DNA from: Qiania dongpingensis
GTDB taxonomy: Bacteria; Bacillota; Clostridia; Lachnospirales; Lachnospiraceae
Length of the DNA: 64,000 bases
NCBI RefSeq assembly: GCF_014337195.1
Contig: NZ_CP060634.1
Coordinates: 2,852,001 to 2,916,000, forward strand
Reading direction: 5' to 3'
A program made the translations under genes and the position numbers. Below are positions 8,555 to 16,950 of this stretch, in pieces; the stretch's first letter is position 1, and the number at the start of each line of letters is the position of its first letter. The notes beneath the pieces are model-generated. The model searched no databases. It was not told the origin of the DNA and saw only the letters and a program-made list of their open reading frames with translations.

Positions 8555-8764
8555 ATGCATAAATATGAAAGAATTATATATTGGTCTGATATAGACGATA
8601 AATTTATTGTAGAAGTTCCTGAACTTTCTGGCTGTATGGCAGACGGAAATACAGCAGAGGAAGCTTTAAAAAATGTTGAGATAGTTATTTCGGAGTGGAT
8701 TGAAACCGCCAAAGAGATTGGTCGTGAAATACCAAAAGCTAAAGGTAAATTAATGTTTGCATAA
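8555..8764 (+). CDS. hicB: HicB-type antitoxin (short form)
   Basis: A 69-residue partner that neutralises HicA. It shows the partial RNase H-like HicB fold: YWSDIDDKFIVEVPELSGC, then the helix NTAEEALKNVEIVISEWIE. It ends right after this domain and lacks the C-terminal helix-turn-helix or ribbon-helix-helix found in longer HicB proteins. It may therefore not repress its own operon. GGAGGTGAAG at the end of hicA provides its ribosome site. Confidence 0.85.
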   Translation: MHKYERIIYWSDIDDKFIVEVPELSGCMADGNTAEEALKNVEIVISEWIETAKEIGREIPKAKGKLMFA

Positions 8765-8887
8765 AGCTAAAAGTGCTAAGACAAGAATTTTTTACATTTA
8801 CGAAAGGCATTAGGAAGCAATCAGCAGTGTCCAGTAGCACACCCATAGCGCACAAACACCCTTCACTCCTTTGAAACCCCACCCTTC

Positions 8888-8929
8888 ACCGTTGCCATTG
8901 AGGAAGCGGCGAAAGAAGGAAAATTCTAA
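8888..8929 (+). pseudogene. Displaced 3' end of a GGGtGRT gene
   Basis: In frame, these bases read TVAIEEAAKEGKF and a stop, against TVAVAVAIEESAKAGKF at the end of the intact gene. The homology continues beyond the stop into a related terminator hairpin. Nothing upstream of 8888 matches, so only the gene end is present. It lies on the far side of hicAB, as expected if an insert carried its own copy of the gene end and pushed the old one downstream, or if a duplication decayed. Confidence 0.8.
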
Positions 8930-8955
8930 GAAAATCGTATATTAAGGGATTTTTT

Positions 8956-9000
8956 AAAGGCCGCACTGACCATTTATGGTTGGTGCGGCCTTTGAATTTA
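8956..9000. terminator. Terminator hairpin of the displaced gene end
   Basis: A 17-bp stem: AAAGGCCGCACTGACCA (8956-8972) pairs with TGGTTGGTGCGGCCTTT (8977-8993), with two G-T pairs and a 4-nt loop. Its TGGTTGGTGC strand matches the terminator at 8164-8200, which supports common origin. A T-tract on the other side (8951-8955) suggests it can act in both directions. Confidence 0.85.
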
Positions 9001-9235
9001 AAATCAGGTATGATGATAGTTCATTTTGAAAAAGCAACAGAAGTACAGAGTAATGTACATTTGATTTATGAATATGCAGTAAGTGGGGGAATTCAGATTG
9101 CCTTCTAATAGCTGATATGATAAAATGATACTGTTACTATAAAATACTGATAGATAGTAAAAAATAAGACGATTTTATCGGGCATTGTTTGTTGCAGCAC
9201 AATTGTTAAAATGTAAGAATGTCGAGATTTAGTCC
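9001..9235. other. AT-rich gap before the GGDEF-EAL gene
   Basis: About 235 bp of AT-rich sequence with no convincing gene, terminator or known riboswitch. No clear ribosome site precedes the ATG that follows, which is unusual in this window. Confidence 0.5.
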
Positions 9236-11080
9236 ATGAAAAAGAAAAAGGAATTTCTTATATATACGGCCATGTGGATCATCGCAATATTGGTCCTGCT
9301 GATTCCGCTGTGTCAGAATATTGGTGACGCGCGCATTATCAATTATAGCGGAATTGTTCGGGGGGCCACACAGAAGCTGGTTAAAGAAGAGCTGAATGGA
9401 ATACCGGATGATGATTTGATCTTACGGCTGGATCATATTATTTATAGTCTGCAGACAGGGAAGGGAGAATATGACTTGTCGAGGACTTCGAATAAAGATT
9501 ATCAGCAAAGGCTTGGCGAACTGAAATCCGTATGGGAAGATATGAAAGAAGAAATTCTTCAGATGCGGAATGGAAAAGAAGATGGGAGCGCTCTCTTTGA
9601 GATGAGTCAGCAGCATTTTGAGATTGCGGATGGAATGGTGCTCAGCGCGGAGCTGGATTCGGACGGCAAGCTCAAACGGTTCGCGATATTATATTTTATC
9701 AGCCTCGCCGTTTCTGTTGCGATATTTGCAGTATTGAACCGGAAAAGCCACCGGGATCTGGAAAAAAGCAAGGATACAGATAATTTGACGGGCATCTTGA
9801 ATCGAAAAGGTTTTGAGAAAGCGGCAGACGCCCTTTTGAACCGAAAGAGTGAGAGAGAATACACGATTGTGGAATTTGATGTGGATAATTTCAAATCAGT
9901 CAACAATGCTCGAGGTTATGTGTTCGGCGACCATCTGCTGCAGGCACTGGCGTCTGCACTTTCCAGACATTATTTGGATGAACAGCTTTGTGCCCGTATT
10001 GATGCTGATGATTTTGTACTTCTGTCCCGTCATTCAGACACAGTGGTCGATGAGATATTAAAGGTTTTAAATAAAGTGCTGGAAGAGCAGCTTCCGATCG
10101 AGGCCTTTGGCCGAGTGACGTTTTCTGTTGGAGCATATCATATCGAACAGAAGGGTGAGGCTGTCAAAAATATTATGGATAAAGCAAACATCGCCCATAA
10201 GACGGCGAAGGCCGGAGGGATATCTCAGATTGTATGGTATGACCAAAAACTACTGAATAGGCTGAAGCTGGAAAATTATTTGAATGACCATAAATATAAA
10301 GCGATGACTAACGGGCAGTTTAGGCTTTATCTGCAGCCTAAAGTGGACTTGGTCAGCGGGAGGATAAGCGGCGCTGAGTCTCTTGTACGTCTGGAGCTGC
10401 CGGACTATGGAACTTTATATCCGGATTCTTTTATCCCGTTTTATGAAAAAATCGGTTTTATAGCAGAGCTGGATTTCTATATGTTGAACAGAACCTGTGA
10501 ATATTTGCAGCGTCATTTGGGGAAAGGGCTGCCTCCGCTTACGATATCTGTGAATTTTTCCCGTGTTACGTTTTACCACCGGACTTTTTATGATACCTTT
10601 TTGGAAATCGCTGACCGTTACCAGATTCCATACGGGTGTATTGAAATTGAAGTCACAGAGAGTTTTTTCAGCGAGGTAGATGATTCTGTCATTCAGCTTT
10701 TGAGCCGGCTTAAAGATATGGGGTTTCTTATTTCCATGGATGACTTCGGTTCTGGCTATTCCAGCTTAAATATGCTGAGCAAGCTGCCGATTCAAATCAT
10801 TAAGCTGGACAGAGAATTCCTGAAGGAAATGGAGCGTAACGACAGTGTGAAAGGAGTGATCACATGGGCCGTCAGTCTGGCTCATGTTCTGAAAACTAAA
10901 ATTATCTGTGAAGGTGTAGAATTGCCGGAGCAGGTGGACTTTTTGCAGAATATTGGCTGTGATTATGGACAGGGATATTATTGGTCCAAACCGATTCCAC
11001 AGGAGGAATTTGCCTTGAGATTAAAAGCAGAAAACGGCTGTCTGCAGTTTGAAAGGGATAAAAAACATATAGTTTTGTGA
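9236..11080 (+). CDS. Membrane-bound GGDEF-EAL protein, probable c-di-GMP phosphodiesterase
   Basis: A 614-residue signalling protein. Order: transmembrane helix (about 8-27), an extracytoplasmic helical sensor segment (about 30-145), a second transmembrane helix (about 147-165), a GGDEF domain (about 177-340) and an EAL domain (about 350-600). The GGDEF signature is replaced by DADDF, so cyclase activity is unlikely. The EAL motif reads ESLVR with the catalytic glutamate kept, and DDFGSGYSSL, KLDREF, EGVE and QGYYWSKP are intact, which points to an active phosphodiesterase. No strong ribosome site is seen before the start. The gene appears monocistronic. Confidence 0.92.
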   Translation: MKKKKEFLIYTAMWIIAILVLLIPLCQNIGDARIINYSGIVRGATQKLVKEELNGIPDDDLILRLDHIIYSLQTGKGEYDLSRTSNKDYQQRLGELKSVWEDMKEEILQMRNGKEDGSALFEMSQQHFEIADGMVLSAELDSDGKLKRFAILYFISLAVSVAIFAVLNRKSHRDLEKSKDTDNLTGILNRKGFEKAADALLNRKSEREYTIVEFDVDNFKSVNNARGYVFGDHLLQALASALSRHYLDEQLCARIDADDFVLLSRHSDTVVDEILKVLNKVLEEQLPIEAFGRVTFSVGAYHIEQKGEAVKNIMDKANIAHKTAKAGGISQIVWYDQKLLNRLKLENYLNDHKYKAMTNGQFRLYLQPKVDLVSGRISGAESLVRLELPDYGTLYPDSFIPFYEKIGFIAELDFYMLNRTCEYLQRHLGKGLPPLTISVNFSRVTFYHRTFYDTFLEIADRYQIPYGCIEIEVTESFFSEVDDSVIQLLSRLKDMGFLISMDDFGSGYSSLNMLSKLPIQIIKLDREFLKEMERNDSVKGVITWAVSLAHVLKTKIICEGVELPEQVDFLQNIGCDYGQGYYWSKPIPQEEFALRLKAENGCLQFERDKKHIVL

Positions 11081-11085
11081 ACCAT

Positions 11086-11113
11086 TGCTCCCCCTTGCGG
11101 GAGCATGTTTTTA
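11086..11113 (+). terminator. Intrinsic terminator after the GGDEF-EAL gene
   Basis: TGCTCCC (11086-11092) pairs with GGGAGCA (11099-11105), followed by TGTTTTTATT. Confidence 0.88.
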
Positions 11114-11172
11114 TTCATCTCAGGTATATTGTTTCTTTATATTCTGCTTCAGAAGGAAAGAAAAATGCCAGA

Positions 11173-11201
11173 TGACAAACAGTGCTGTTTGCTGGTATAA
11201 T
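11173..11201 (+). promoter_or_regulatory. Promoter of the hydrogenase-like gene
   Basis: TATAAT (11196-11201) is preceded by an extended -10 TGG, with a weaker -35 TGACAA (11173-11178) at 17 bp. It lies 55 bp before the chosen start codon. Confidence 0.65.
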
Positions 11202-11256
11202 GGATTGTATAGTTTTGTCGAGGGGAAGACTAATCTTTAACAGGAGGAAGCATACC

Positions 11257-12795
11257 ATGAGCATGCGGGGAGTTTACACAAGCGTAGTAGAAATCAGACA
11301 AAAGATATTTACAGAGGTGGCCAGGATGGCGTATGAGGGGGGAGACTATTCCCGGATTATCAATCTCCCGTATAAGATCATACCGGGTGAAGTGGCCACT
11401 TACCGGGAGAGCGTATTTTTGGAAAGGGCGATCGTAGAAGAGCGCCTCCGTTTGGCTATCGGCCTTCCGCTCCGGGATATGACGGAGCATGCTCCGGTGT
11501 CAAGAGGCATCGAGGAAAGCGCGATCGCGGAAAAGTATTACGATCCGCCTCTTATTAATATCATAAAGTTCGCCTGCCATTCCTGCCCGGAAAATGAGGT
11601 GCGGGTATCGGATGCCTGCCAGGGGTGCCTGGCCCATCCGTGTAAAGAGGTTTGCCCGAAGGATGCGATCTCCATCGTGGCGGGCCGCTCGGTGATCGAT
11701 CCGGAAAAATGTATCCAATGCGGCAGATGCGTCAATACCTGTCCATATGGGGCGATCATTAAAATGGAACGGCCTTGTGCCAAAGCCTGCGGCGTGGATG
11801 CGATAGGATCCGATGAGCTTGGACGGGCTGCCATTGACTACGACAAGTGTGTATCCTGCGGGATGTGCTTGGTGAGCTGCCCCTTTGGCGCCATTGCGGA
11901 TAAGGGACAGATTTTCCAGACCATACATGCCATAAAGAACGGGATTCCCGTTTATGCGGCGGTAGCTCCGGCTTTTGTCGGACAGTTTGGCAAGGACCTT
12001 CCTTCGGATAAGATAAAAAAGGCGTTTAAGGAGCTGGGATTCGCAGACGTGGTGGAAGTTGCGGTAGGAGCGGATCTGTGTACCATTGAAGAAGCGAGGG
12101 ATTTCCTGGAGGAGGTGCCGGAGAAGCAGCCTTTTATGGCCACTTCCTGCTGCCCCGCCTGGTATTCCATGGCCCATAAGCTGTTCCCTGATCTGGCTCC
12201 GTATATTTCCATGGCGCTCACGCCGATGGTGCTGACGGGCCGTTTGATCAAGAGAGAGCATCCCGGATGTAAAGTGGTCTTTATCGGACCGTGTTCAGCG
12301 AAGAAGCTGGAGGCCAGCAGGACGGAAATCCGGAGTGATATTGATTTTGTGCTCACCTTTGAAGAAGTCATGGGCATGTTTAAGGCAAAAGATATTGACT
12401 TCTCTGAGCTGACTGCCGATGAGGATCTGTCGGCCGCCAGCGCAGACGGACGGGGATTTGCCGTGAGTGGCGGAGTGGCGAAAGCCGTGGTGAACTGCAT
12501 CAAGAAGATGAAGCCGAACAGAGAAGTGAAGGTGGCCAACGCGGAAGGACTCGGCGCATGCCGGGAGCTTCTTACGGAAGCGCGGAAAGGCGTCTATGAC
12601 GGGTACCTTTTGGAAGGAATGGCCTGTCCCGGAGGGTGTGTGGGAGGCGCCGGTATTATGCAGAGCCCTACGAAATCCAAAGGACAGGTAATGCTCAGCA
12701 TGAAGAAAGCCGGATACCGAAACGCCCTGGACAGCAATTACAAAAGTTATCTGGCGGAATTGGAGGAAGGAGATTTGAGAGCTCCCGCCCGTTAG
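11257..12795 (+). CDS. [FeFe]-hydrogenase-like iron-sulfur protein (group B-like)
   Basis: A monomeric enzyme of about 512 residues expected to exchange electrons between ferredoxin and protons/H2. After an N-terminal helical region come CxxC-type cysteines (CHSCPENEV, CQGCLAHPCKEVCP), then two [4Fe-4S] ferredoxin motifs (CIQCGRCVNTCP, CVSCGMCLVSCP) and the H-cluster domain. The three H-cluster signatures are TSCCPAW, GPCSAKKLE and EGMACPGGCVGG. The second has glycine where classical group A enzymes have methionine, which fits the group B type. The ATG chosen follows CAGGAGG. No hydE, hydF or hydG maturation gene is in the window. Hydrogen chemistry versus a sensory role cannot be told from sequence. 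Confidence 0.85.
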   Translation: MSMRGVYTSVVEIRQKIFTEVARMAYEGGDYSRIINLPYKIIPGEVATYRESVFLERAIVEERLRLAIGLPLRDMTEHAPVSRGIEESAIAEKYYDPPLINIIKFACHSCPENEVRVSDACQGCLAHPCKEVCPKDAISIVAGRSVIDPEKCIQCGRCVNTCPYGAIIKMERPCAKACGVDAIGSDELGRAAIDYDKCVSCGMCLVSCPFGAIADKGQIFQTIHAIKNGIPVYAAVAPAFVGQFGKDLPSDKIKKAFKELGFADVVEVAVGADLCTIEEARDFLEEVPEKQPFMATSCCPAWYSMAHKLFPDLAPYISMALTPMVLTGRLIKREHPGCKVVFIGPCSAKKLEASRTEIRSDIDFVLTFEEVMGMFKAKDIDFSELTADEDLSAASADGRGFAVSGGVAKAVVNCIKKMKPNREVKVANAEGLGACRELLTEARKGVYDGYLLEGMACPGGCVGGAGIMQSPTKSKGQVMLSMKKAGYRNALDSNYKSYLAELEEGDLRAPAR

Positions 12796-12935
12796 CTGCA
12801 GGCGTCGTGTCAAAAAAATCCCGCTTCAGGAAAAATAATGATAAAAGTCGGCTTTCGGTGGCGGGACGGATATTAGGATACGATGGACGGAGTTCGGTTT
12901 GGGAGCCGGATAAGGCAGATGTATAATAAGGTGAA

Positions 12936-12976
12936 GGCAGGCAGGCGGGGAAAAGCCCGATTTGCCTGTCTTTACT
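12936..12976 (+). terminator. Probable terminator after the hydrogenase-like gene
   Basis: CAGGCA (12938-12943) pairs with TGCCTG (12963-12968), with an inner GGG/CCC pairing, and T-rich sequence follows. The stem has an internal mismatch. Confidence 0.55.
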
Positions 12977-12996
12977 TTCTTCTTAACTATAATTGC

Positions 12997-13026
12997 TTGA
13001 CGAATGTTGATCTAAACGATTATAAT
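12997..13026 (+). promoter_or_regulatory. Promoter of the aldehyde oxidoreductase operon
   Basis: TTGACG (12997-13002) and a perfect TATAAT (13021-13026) are 18 bp apart, 32 bp before the first ATG. It would drive the broken SDR gene and the genes after it. Confidence 0.75.
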
Positions 13027-13058
13027 TTTGATAAATACTAGTAAACAAGGAGGCGACT

Positions 13059-13722
13059 ATGGGGATTCTGGAAAAAATGAAATTGGATGGAAAAAACGGC
13101 AAAGGAACTTTCTGAGCTTACGGGAAGAAACGTCATTGCCATAAAGACAGATTGTACCGTAAAAGAAGAAGTGGACGCGATGATCAAAGAAGTCGTGGCG
13201 GAGCTTGGCGGTCTTCATTTCTGTCACAATAATGCCGGCGTCTGCATCAATGCACCGGCAGAGGAGATGACATATGAGCAGTGGCATAAAGTCATCGATG
13301 TAAATTTGAACGGCGTTTTCCTGACGGATATCGCAGCGGGAAAATATATGCTGGAGCACGGCGGCGGTTCTATTATCAATACAGCTTCCATGTCGGCGCA
13401 TATTGTAAACGTGCCGCAGCCTCAGAGTGCTTACAATGCGTCGAAAGCGGCTGTGATCCAACTGACGAAATCTCTTGCCGTTGAATGGGCGAAAAGGGGC
13501 GTGCGGGTAAATTCCATCAGCCCCGGATATATCGGCACGGAGCTGACTCTGAATTCGCCTGTGCTGATCCCGCTAATAGAACAATGGAATCAGATGACTC
13601 CTCTCGGACGGATGGGAAGGCCGGAGGAACTGGAATCCATCTGTGTATATCTGGCAGGAGATACCAGCAGCTTTACTACAGGTTCGGACTTTATCATTGA
13701 CGGAGCCTTTACTTGTTTTTAA
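13059..13722 (+). pseudogene. Short-chain dehydrogenase with an internal deletion
   Basis: The gene opens normally (strong AAGGAGG site, MGILEKMKLDGK) but hits a stop after 12 more bases of altered frame. The other frame, open from 13087, supplies the rest: EKTAKELSELTGRNVI onward, with the catalytic asparagine (NNAGV), serine (NTASMS) and YNASK motifs and an SDR C-terminus. The roughly 30 residues with the glycine-rich NAD(P)-binding loop are missing. The junction falls in GGAAAAAACGG, so a deletion between two short GGAAAA repeats is a simple explanation. Even if the 211-residue frame is translated, cofactor binding should be lost. Confidence 0.85.
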
Positions 13723-13743
13723 GCAGATAAAAGGAGGAATCGT

Positions 13744-14604
13744 ATGAGAGCAGTTGTGACCCTCACGCCCAGCGAATCGAAACGATTGATCGCAAAGGCA
13801 GTCGTAAGGATGCCGGAGGTCAGAAAAGCCTGGGAGAATGCCTATCTCCTTCTTTCGGACGGAACAACAAATGCTTTTATTGCTCAGGAGCTTTTGCAGG
13901 ATAGGAGTATTTCACCTTCAAACAGCACGGTCGGGCTTTGTACCGACGGTCTGCTTTGTGTGACGAGGCCATCTAAAAGGCAGCCGTTCCCCAGTGTGTT
14001 TTATAAAGGAGAAGTGAAGAACGGCCGCTCTTTTGCGGAGGCACTTTCAGACTATCATAAAGATACGGTCGTGATTAAAGGAGCCAATGCGTTGGATCCC
14101 AATGGATTTGTCGGCATTGTGACGACCGGATTTGACGGCGGAACGATTCCGAAAATCATAGGACCTGTGACTTCCAAGGGGATTACGATGATCACTCCCG
14201 TTGGGCTGGAGAAGCTGGTACCATCCGTACCGGCGGCTGCAAAAGCGCTGGGTGGAGCCGGTAAAATTGATATTTCCATGGGCGCGGACGGAGGAATGTA
14301 CTGTCTGACCAATACTTCTGTAATCACCGAGATCGAAGCGATCCGTCTTTTGTTTGGCGCGGAGGCAGTATTAGTTGCCTGCGGAGGGGTAGGAGGAAAT
14401 GAAGGGGCGGTTGTGCTGGCGGTTGACGGCTCGGGAGAACAGATTCCGGCCATGGTGGAATTTTTGGAACAGGAAGTGAAGGGAGAGCCGGCGATCAATG
14501 GAAACAGGGGAGATTGCGAGCTTTGTAGATATAGATCCTGCAGATATTGCGGAAGAAAAGAAGAAGAGCTTCCGGAGTGGATGAGGGGAAGGAGAGGAGA
14601 ATAA
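13744..14604 (+). CDS. Conserved-looking protein of unknown function in the aldehyde oxidoreductase operon
   Basis: A 286-residue cytoplasmic protein I do not recognise. It is rich in alternating hydrophobic strands and glycine turns (VVIKGANALDPNGFVGI, VACGGVGGNEGAVVLAV), which suggests an alpha/beta Rossmann-like or RpiA/NagB-like fold; this is inference only. The C-terminal 35 residues become cysteine- and arginine-rich (CELCRYRSCRYCGRK), quite unlike the rest. In another frame the same bases read METGEIASFVDIDPADIAEE and stop at 14584, just before the next ribosome site. That looks more like real protein, so a frameshift near 14490-14500 is possible. The ribosome site AAAGGAGG precedes the start. 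Confidence 0.7.
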   Translation: MRAVVTLTPSESKRLIAKAVVRMPEVRKAWENAYLLLSDGTTNAFIAQELLQDRSISPSNSTVGLCTDGLLCVTRPSKRQPFPSVFYKGEVKNGRSFAEALSDYHKDTVVIKGANALDPNGFVGIVTTGFDGGTIPKIIGPVTSKGITMITPVGLEKLVPSVPAAAKALGGAGKIDISMGADGGMYCLTNTSVITEIEAIRLLFGAEAVLVACGGVGGNEGAVVLAVDGSGEQIPAMVEFLEQEVKGEPAINGNRGDCELCRYRSCRYCGRKEEELPEWMRGRRGE

Positions 14605-14605
14605 G

Positions 14606-14884
14606 GTGCCTGAGAAAATAAAATTGGATGGATGTGTCAACTGCAGAGCATGCGAAATGGCGTGCAGCCTGCATCATACAGGAAAATTTGGTTATAAATA
14701 TTCAAGTATTTCCATCGGACTTGCAGGAGACGGCGTGGGCGTTTGCTTCAAGGAGCCTTTCACCTGTGACACCTGCGAGGGCGAGGGAGAAAATAATTTC
14801 CAGTGTGTGAAATACTGTTATCGCGCGAAGGATGCGCTTCGGGTATTTATCGCAGCACAGGGAAAGGGGATATCAGCCGTATGA
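14606..14884 (+). CDS. Ferredoxin-like [4Fe-4S] partner of aldehyde oxidoreductase
   Basis: A 92-residue iron-sulfur protein starting with GTG behind AAGGAGAGGAG. Residues 10-20 hold CVNCRACEMAC, and a second set (TCDTC, then QCVKYC) could hold a second cluster. Small proteins of this kind sit directly before tungsten-dependent aldehyde oxidoreductase genes and are thought to pass electrons from them. Its stop overlaps the start of the next gene (ATGA), indicating translational coupling and fixed stoichiometry. Confidence 0.85.
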   Translation: MPEKIKLDGCVNCRACEMACSLHHTGKFGYKYSSISIGLAGDGVGVCFKEPFTCDTCEGEGENNFQCVKYCYRAKDALRVFIAAQGKGISAV

Positions 14885-16833
14885 TGGGAACGATCTTAAG
14901 AGTGAATTTAAGCACCGGCCATATATCGACAGAAAGCGCGGAGCCGTATCGAGAATGGATCGGCGGTCTCGGCGTGGCTGAAAAGCTCCTGTATGATGAG
15001 GTGAAGCCTTGGGTAACTCCCTATGACCCGGCCAACCGTTTTATTGTTTGTACAGGAGCTTTGAGCGGAACGTTCTGTCCCGGAACGGGCCGTATTATGA
15101 CAGTTACAAAATCTCCTGTAACGATGGGGATCGCTTCCGGAAACGCGGGCGGTTCTTTCGGCGCCAATCTGCGATATGCGGGATATGAATATATTGTAGT
15201 GGAAGGCCGTTCCGTAAGACCGGTATATTTATATATCAAAGACGGAAAGGCGGAGATTAAGAGCGCGGACGCCGTCACCGGATATGACGTGGATAGATCC
15301 GTGGACTGGCTGGAGGAGACCCATGGAACGGAAATCAGCACTATGTGTATCGGAACGGCGGGAGAACAGGTGGTCCGTTTTGCCTGCGTGACGGTTGACC
15401 GGCACCGGATCATCGGAAAATGCGGTTTTGGTGCGGTCATGGGCTCCAAGAATTTAAAGGCCATCGTTGCGGACGGTTCAGAGGGTTCGGTATCGGTGGA
15501 CGACGTCATGGGTTTTAAACGGAAGGTGGATGAGATCTATGGACGATTTGATGGAAACGAGGCATATAAAAATCTGATGAGCTACGGTACTCTCTGCTGT
15601 GTACCCAGCAAATACAGAGTAGGCGGTTTCAGCTATCGCCATGGACAGGATCTCCACATTTCCAAAGATATGCTGGACGCGTATGATCCTGCCGGAATTT
15701 GCGGAAAATATACCTTGAGACAGACCTCATGCCGCGGCTGCCTTGTGGGGTGCCAGAACAGACACAGGATTCCGGACGGTCCTTATGCGGGGCTGGAAAT
15801 GGAAGGCACGCCTTTTAATTCCATCTTAAATTTCGGAACAAAGCTGGACATTGCTGATTACGGCTTTTGTATTCAGGCCACATGGCTGTGCAATAATCTG
15901 GGCATGGATATGGATGTGATCGCTGAAATTCTCGGATGGGTTATGGAATGTTATGAAAAGGGCCTGATTACGTTAGAACAGCTTGACGGATTAGAACTTC
16001 ATTTCGGCAATCAGGAAGCGGCTCTCACGTTGATCAAAAAAATAGCGGGCCGGGAAGGCGTCGGCTCGATCCTCGCAGAAGGCGTGGCAAGGGCCAGTAC
16101 GATATTTTCCGGTGAAACATCCTATTACGGTATGCACGTTAAGGGGAATGAGCTGTTTGAGCTTGTGCGTCCATTGATTGGTTATGGTCTCGGCGCGCTG
16201 ACATCTACCCGCGGGGGAAGTCATGTTCTTGGTTCACCTGTCTGTGAAGCGGGGATCTTCAACGAGGAGGAGAAAGAAGCTGCGCTTCGAAAGTTCAAAG
16301 TACATACCTTTAATGATCCTTTAGCTTATGAAGGAAAGCCGGAGCTTGTGATGTATTATGAAGATATCTCCAGAGCCTGCGGCTGTCTTGGCCTTTGCCT
16401 GATGGTCAGCGACTGGCAGCAGATCCAGATGATGGATATGGAAGACCTCAGCGATTTTCTGCGGCTGGCAGCAGGCATGGAACTGACGCCTGAAGAATTC
16501 AAGATTCGAATGCAGGCAATTTTAAATCTGGAAAAGATGTTCAATTTTTGTCATGCAGGCTATACCAGAGAAGACGACAGACCAAGAGAAAGGCTTTTCA
16601 GGGAACCGGTGAAGTCAGGACCGGTAAAGGGGCGTGCTCTTGAGCGTGAAAAGTGGGAGAAGATGATGGATCATTATTATGAGATCCACGGATGGGACAG
16701 GGAGACCGGACTTCCCACTGCTAAAACCCTTACAGACTGCGGACTTGCCGAGCTGATACCTGATCTTCGAAGACCGGCGCAGGCGCCCGGGCGGGCTTAT
16801 TGTCAGGAGGAGCCTGTTCCGGGAGAAGGTTAA
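14881..16833 (+). CDS. Aldehyde ferredoxin oxidoreductase family protein (tungsten-pterin enzyme)
   Basis: A 650-residue enzyme expected to oxidise aldehydes to acids (or the reverse) with ferredoxin, using a tungsten bis-pyranopterin and one [4Fe-4S] cluster. The N-terminal GTILRVNLSTG, the pterin-binding GNAGGSFGANLRYAG and the cluster motif TSCRGCLVGCQ (CxxCxxxC) are present, with the later cysteine region GCLGLC. It overlaps the ferredoxin gene by 4 bp; the longer frame upstream would overlap it much more and lacks the family N-terminus. The physiological aldehyde is unknown. Confidence 0.92.
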   Translation: MMGTILRVNLSTGHISTESAEPYREWIGGLGVAEKLLYDEVKPWVTPYDPANRFIVCTGALSGTFCPGTGRIMTVTKSPVTMGIASGNAGGSFGANLRYAGYEYIVVEGRSVRPVYLYIKDGKAEIKSADAVTGYDVDRSVDWLEETHGTEISTMCIGTAGEQVVRFACVTVDRHRIIGKCGFGAVMGSKNLKAIVADGSEGSVSVDDVMGFKRKVDEIYGRFDGNEAYKNLMSYGTLCCVPSKYRVGGFSYRHGQDLHISKDMLDAYDPAGICGKYTLRQTSCRGCLVGCQNRHRIPDGPYAGLEMEGTPFNSILNFGTKLDIADYGFCIQATWLCNNLGMDMDVIAEILGWVMECYEKGLITLEQLDGLELHFGNQEAALTLIKKIAGREGVGSILAEGVARASTIFSGETSYYGMHVKGNELFELVRPLIGYGLGALTSTRGGSHVLGSPVCEAGIFNEEEKEAALRKFKVHTFNDPLAYEGKPELVMYYEDISRACGCLGLCLMVSDWQQIQMMDMEDLSDFLRLAAGMELTPEEFKIRMQAILNLEKMFNFCHAGYTREDDRPRERLFREPVKSGPVKGRALEREKWEKMMDHYYEIHGWDRETGLPTAKTLTDCGLAELIPDLRRPAQAPGRAYCQEEPVPGEG

Positions 16834-16950
16834 CTATACGATGAAATTGAATTCCGAGCCGTCTTAAGCTAAACGTGTAATGCGCATGCCGGGCGGCCGG
16901 AGTATATCTGGAAACGGATATGCTTTCCATGTTGAGAAGGAGTTCATAAA
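16834..16950 (+). other. Spacer with a hairpin between the oxidoreductase and membrane genes
   Basis: GTATATC (about 16901-16907) can pair with GATATGC around a short loop, about 35 nt before the next start. No T-tract follows, so it is not a normal terminator. Confidence 0.35.

Noticed and set aside
13057..13461. 134-residue minus-strand ORF over the SDR pseudogene
   Set aside because: Antisense to clearly homologous SDR sequence; no independent support.
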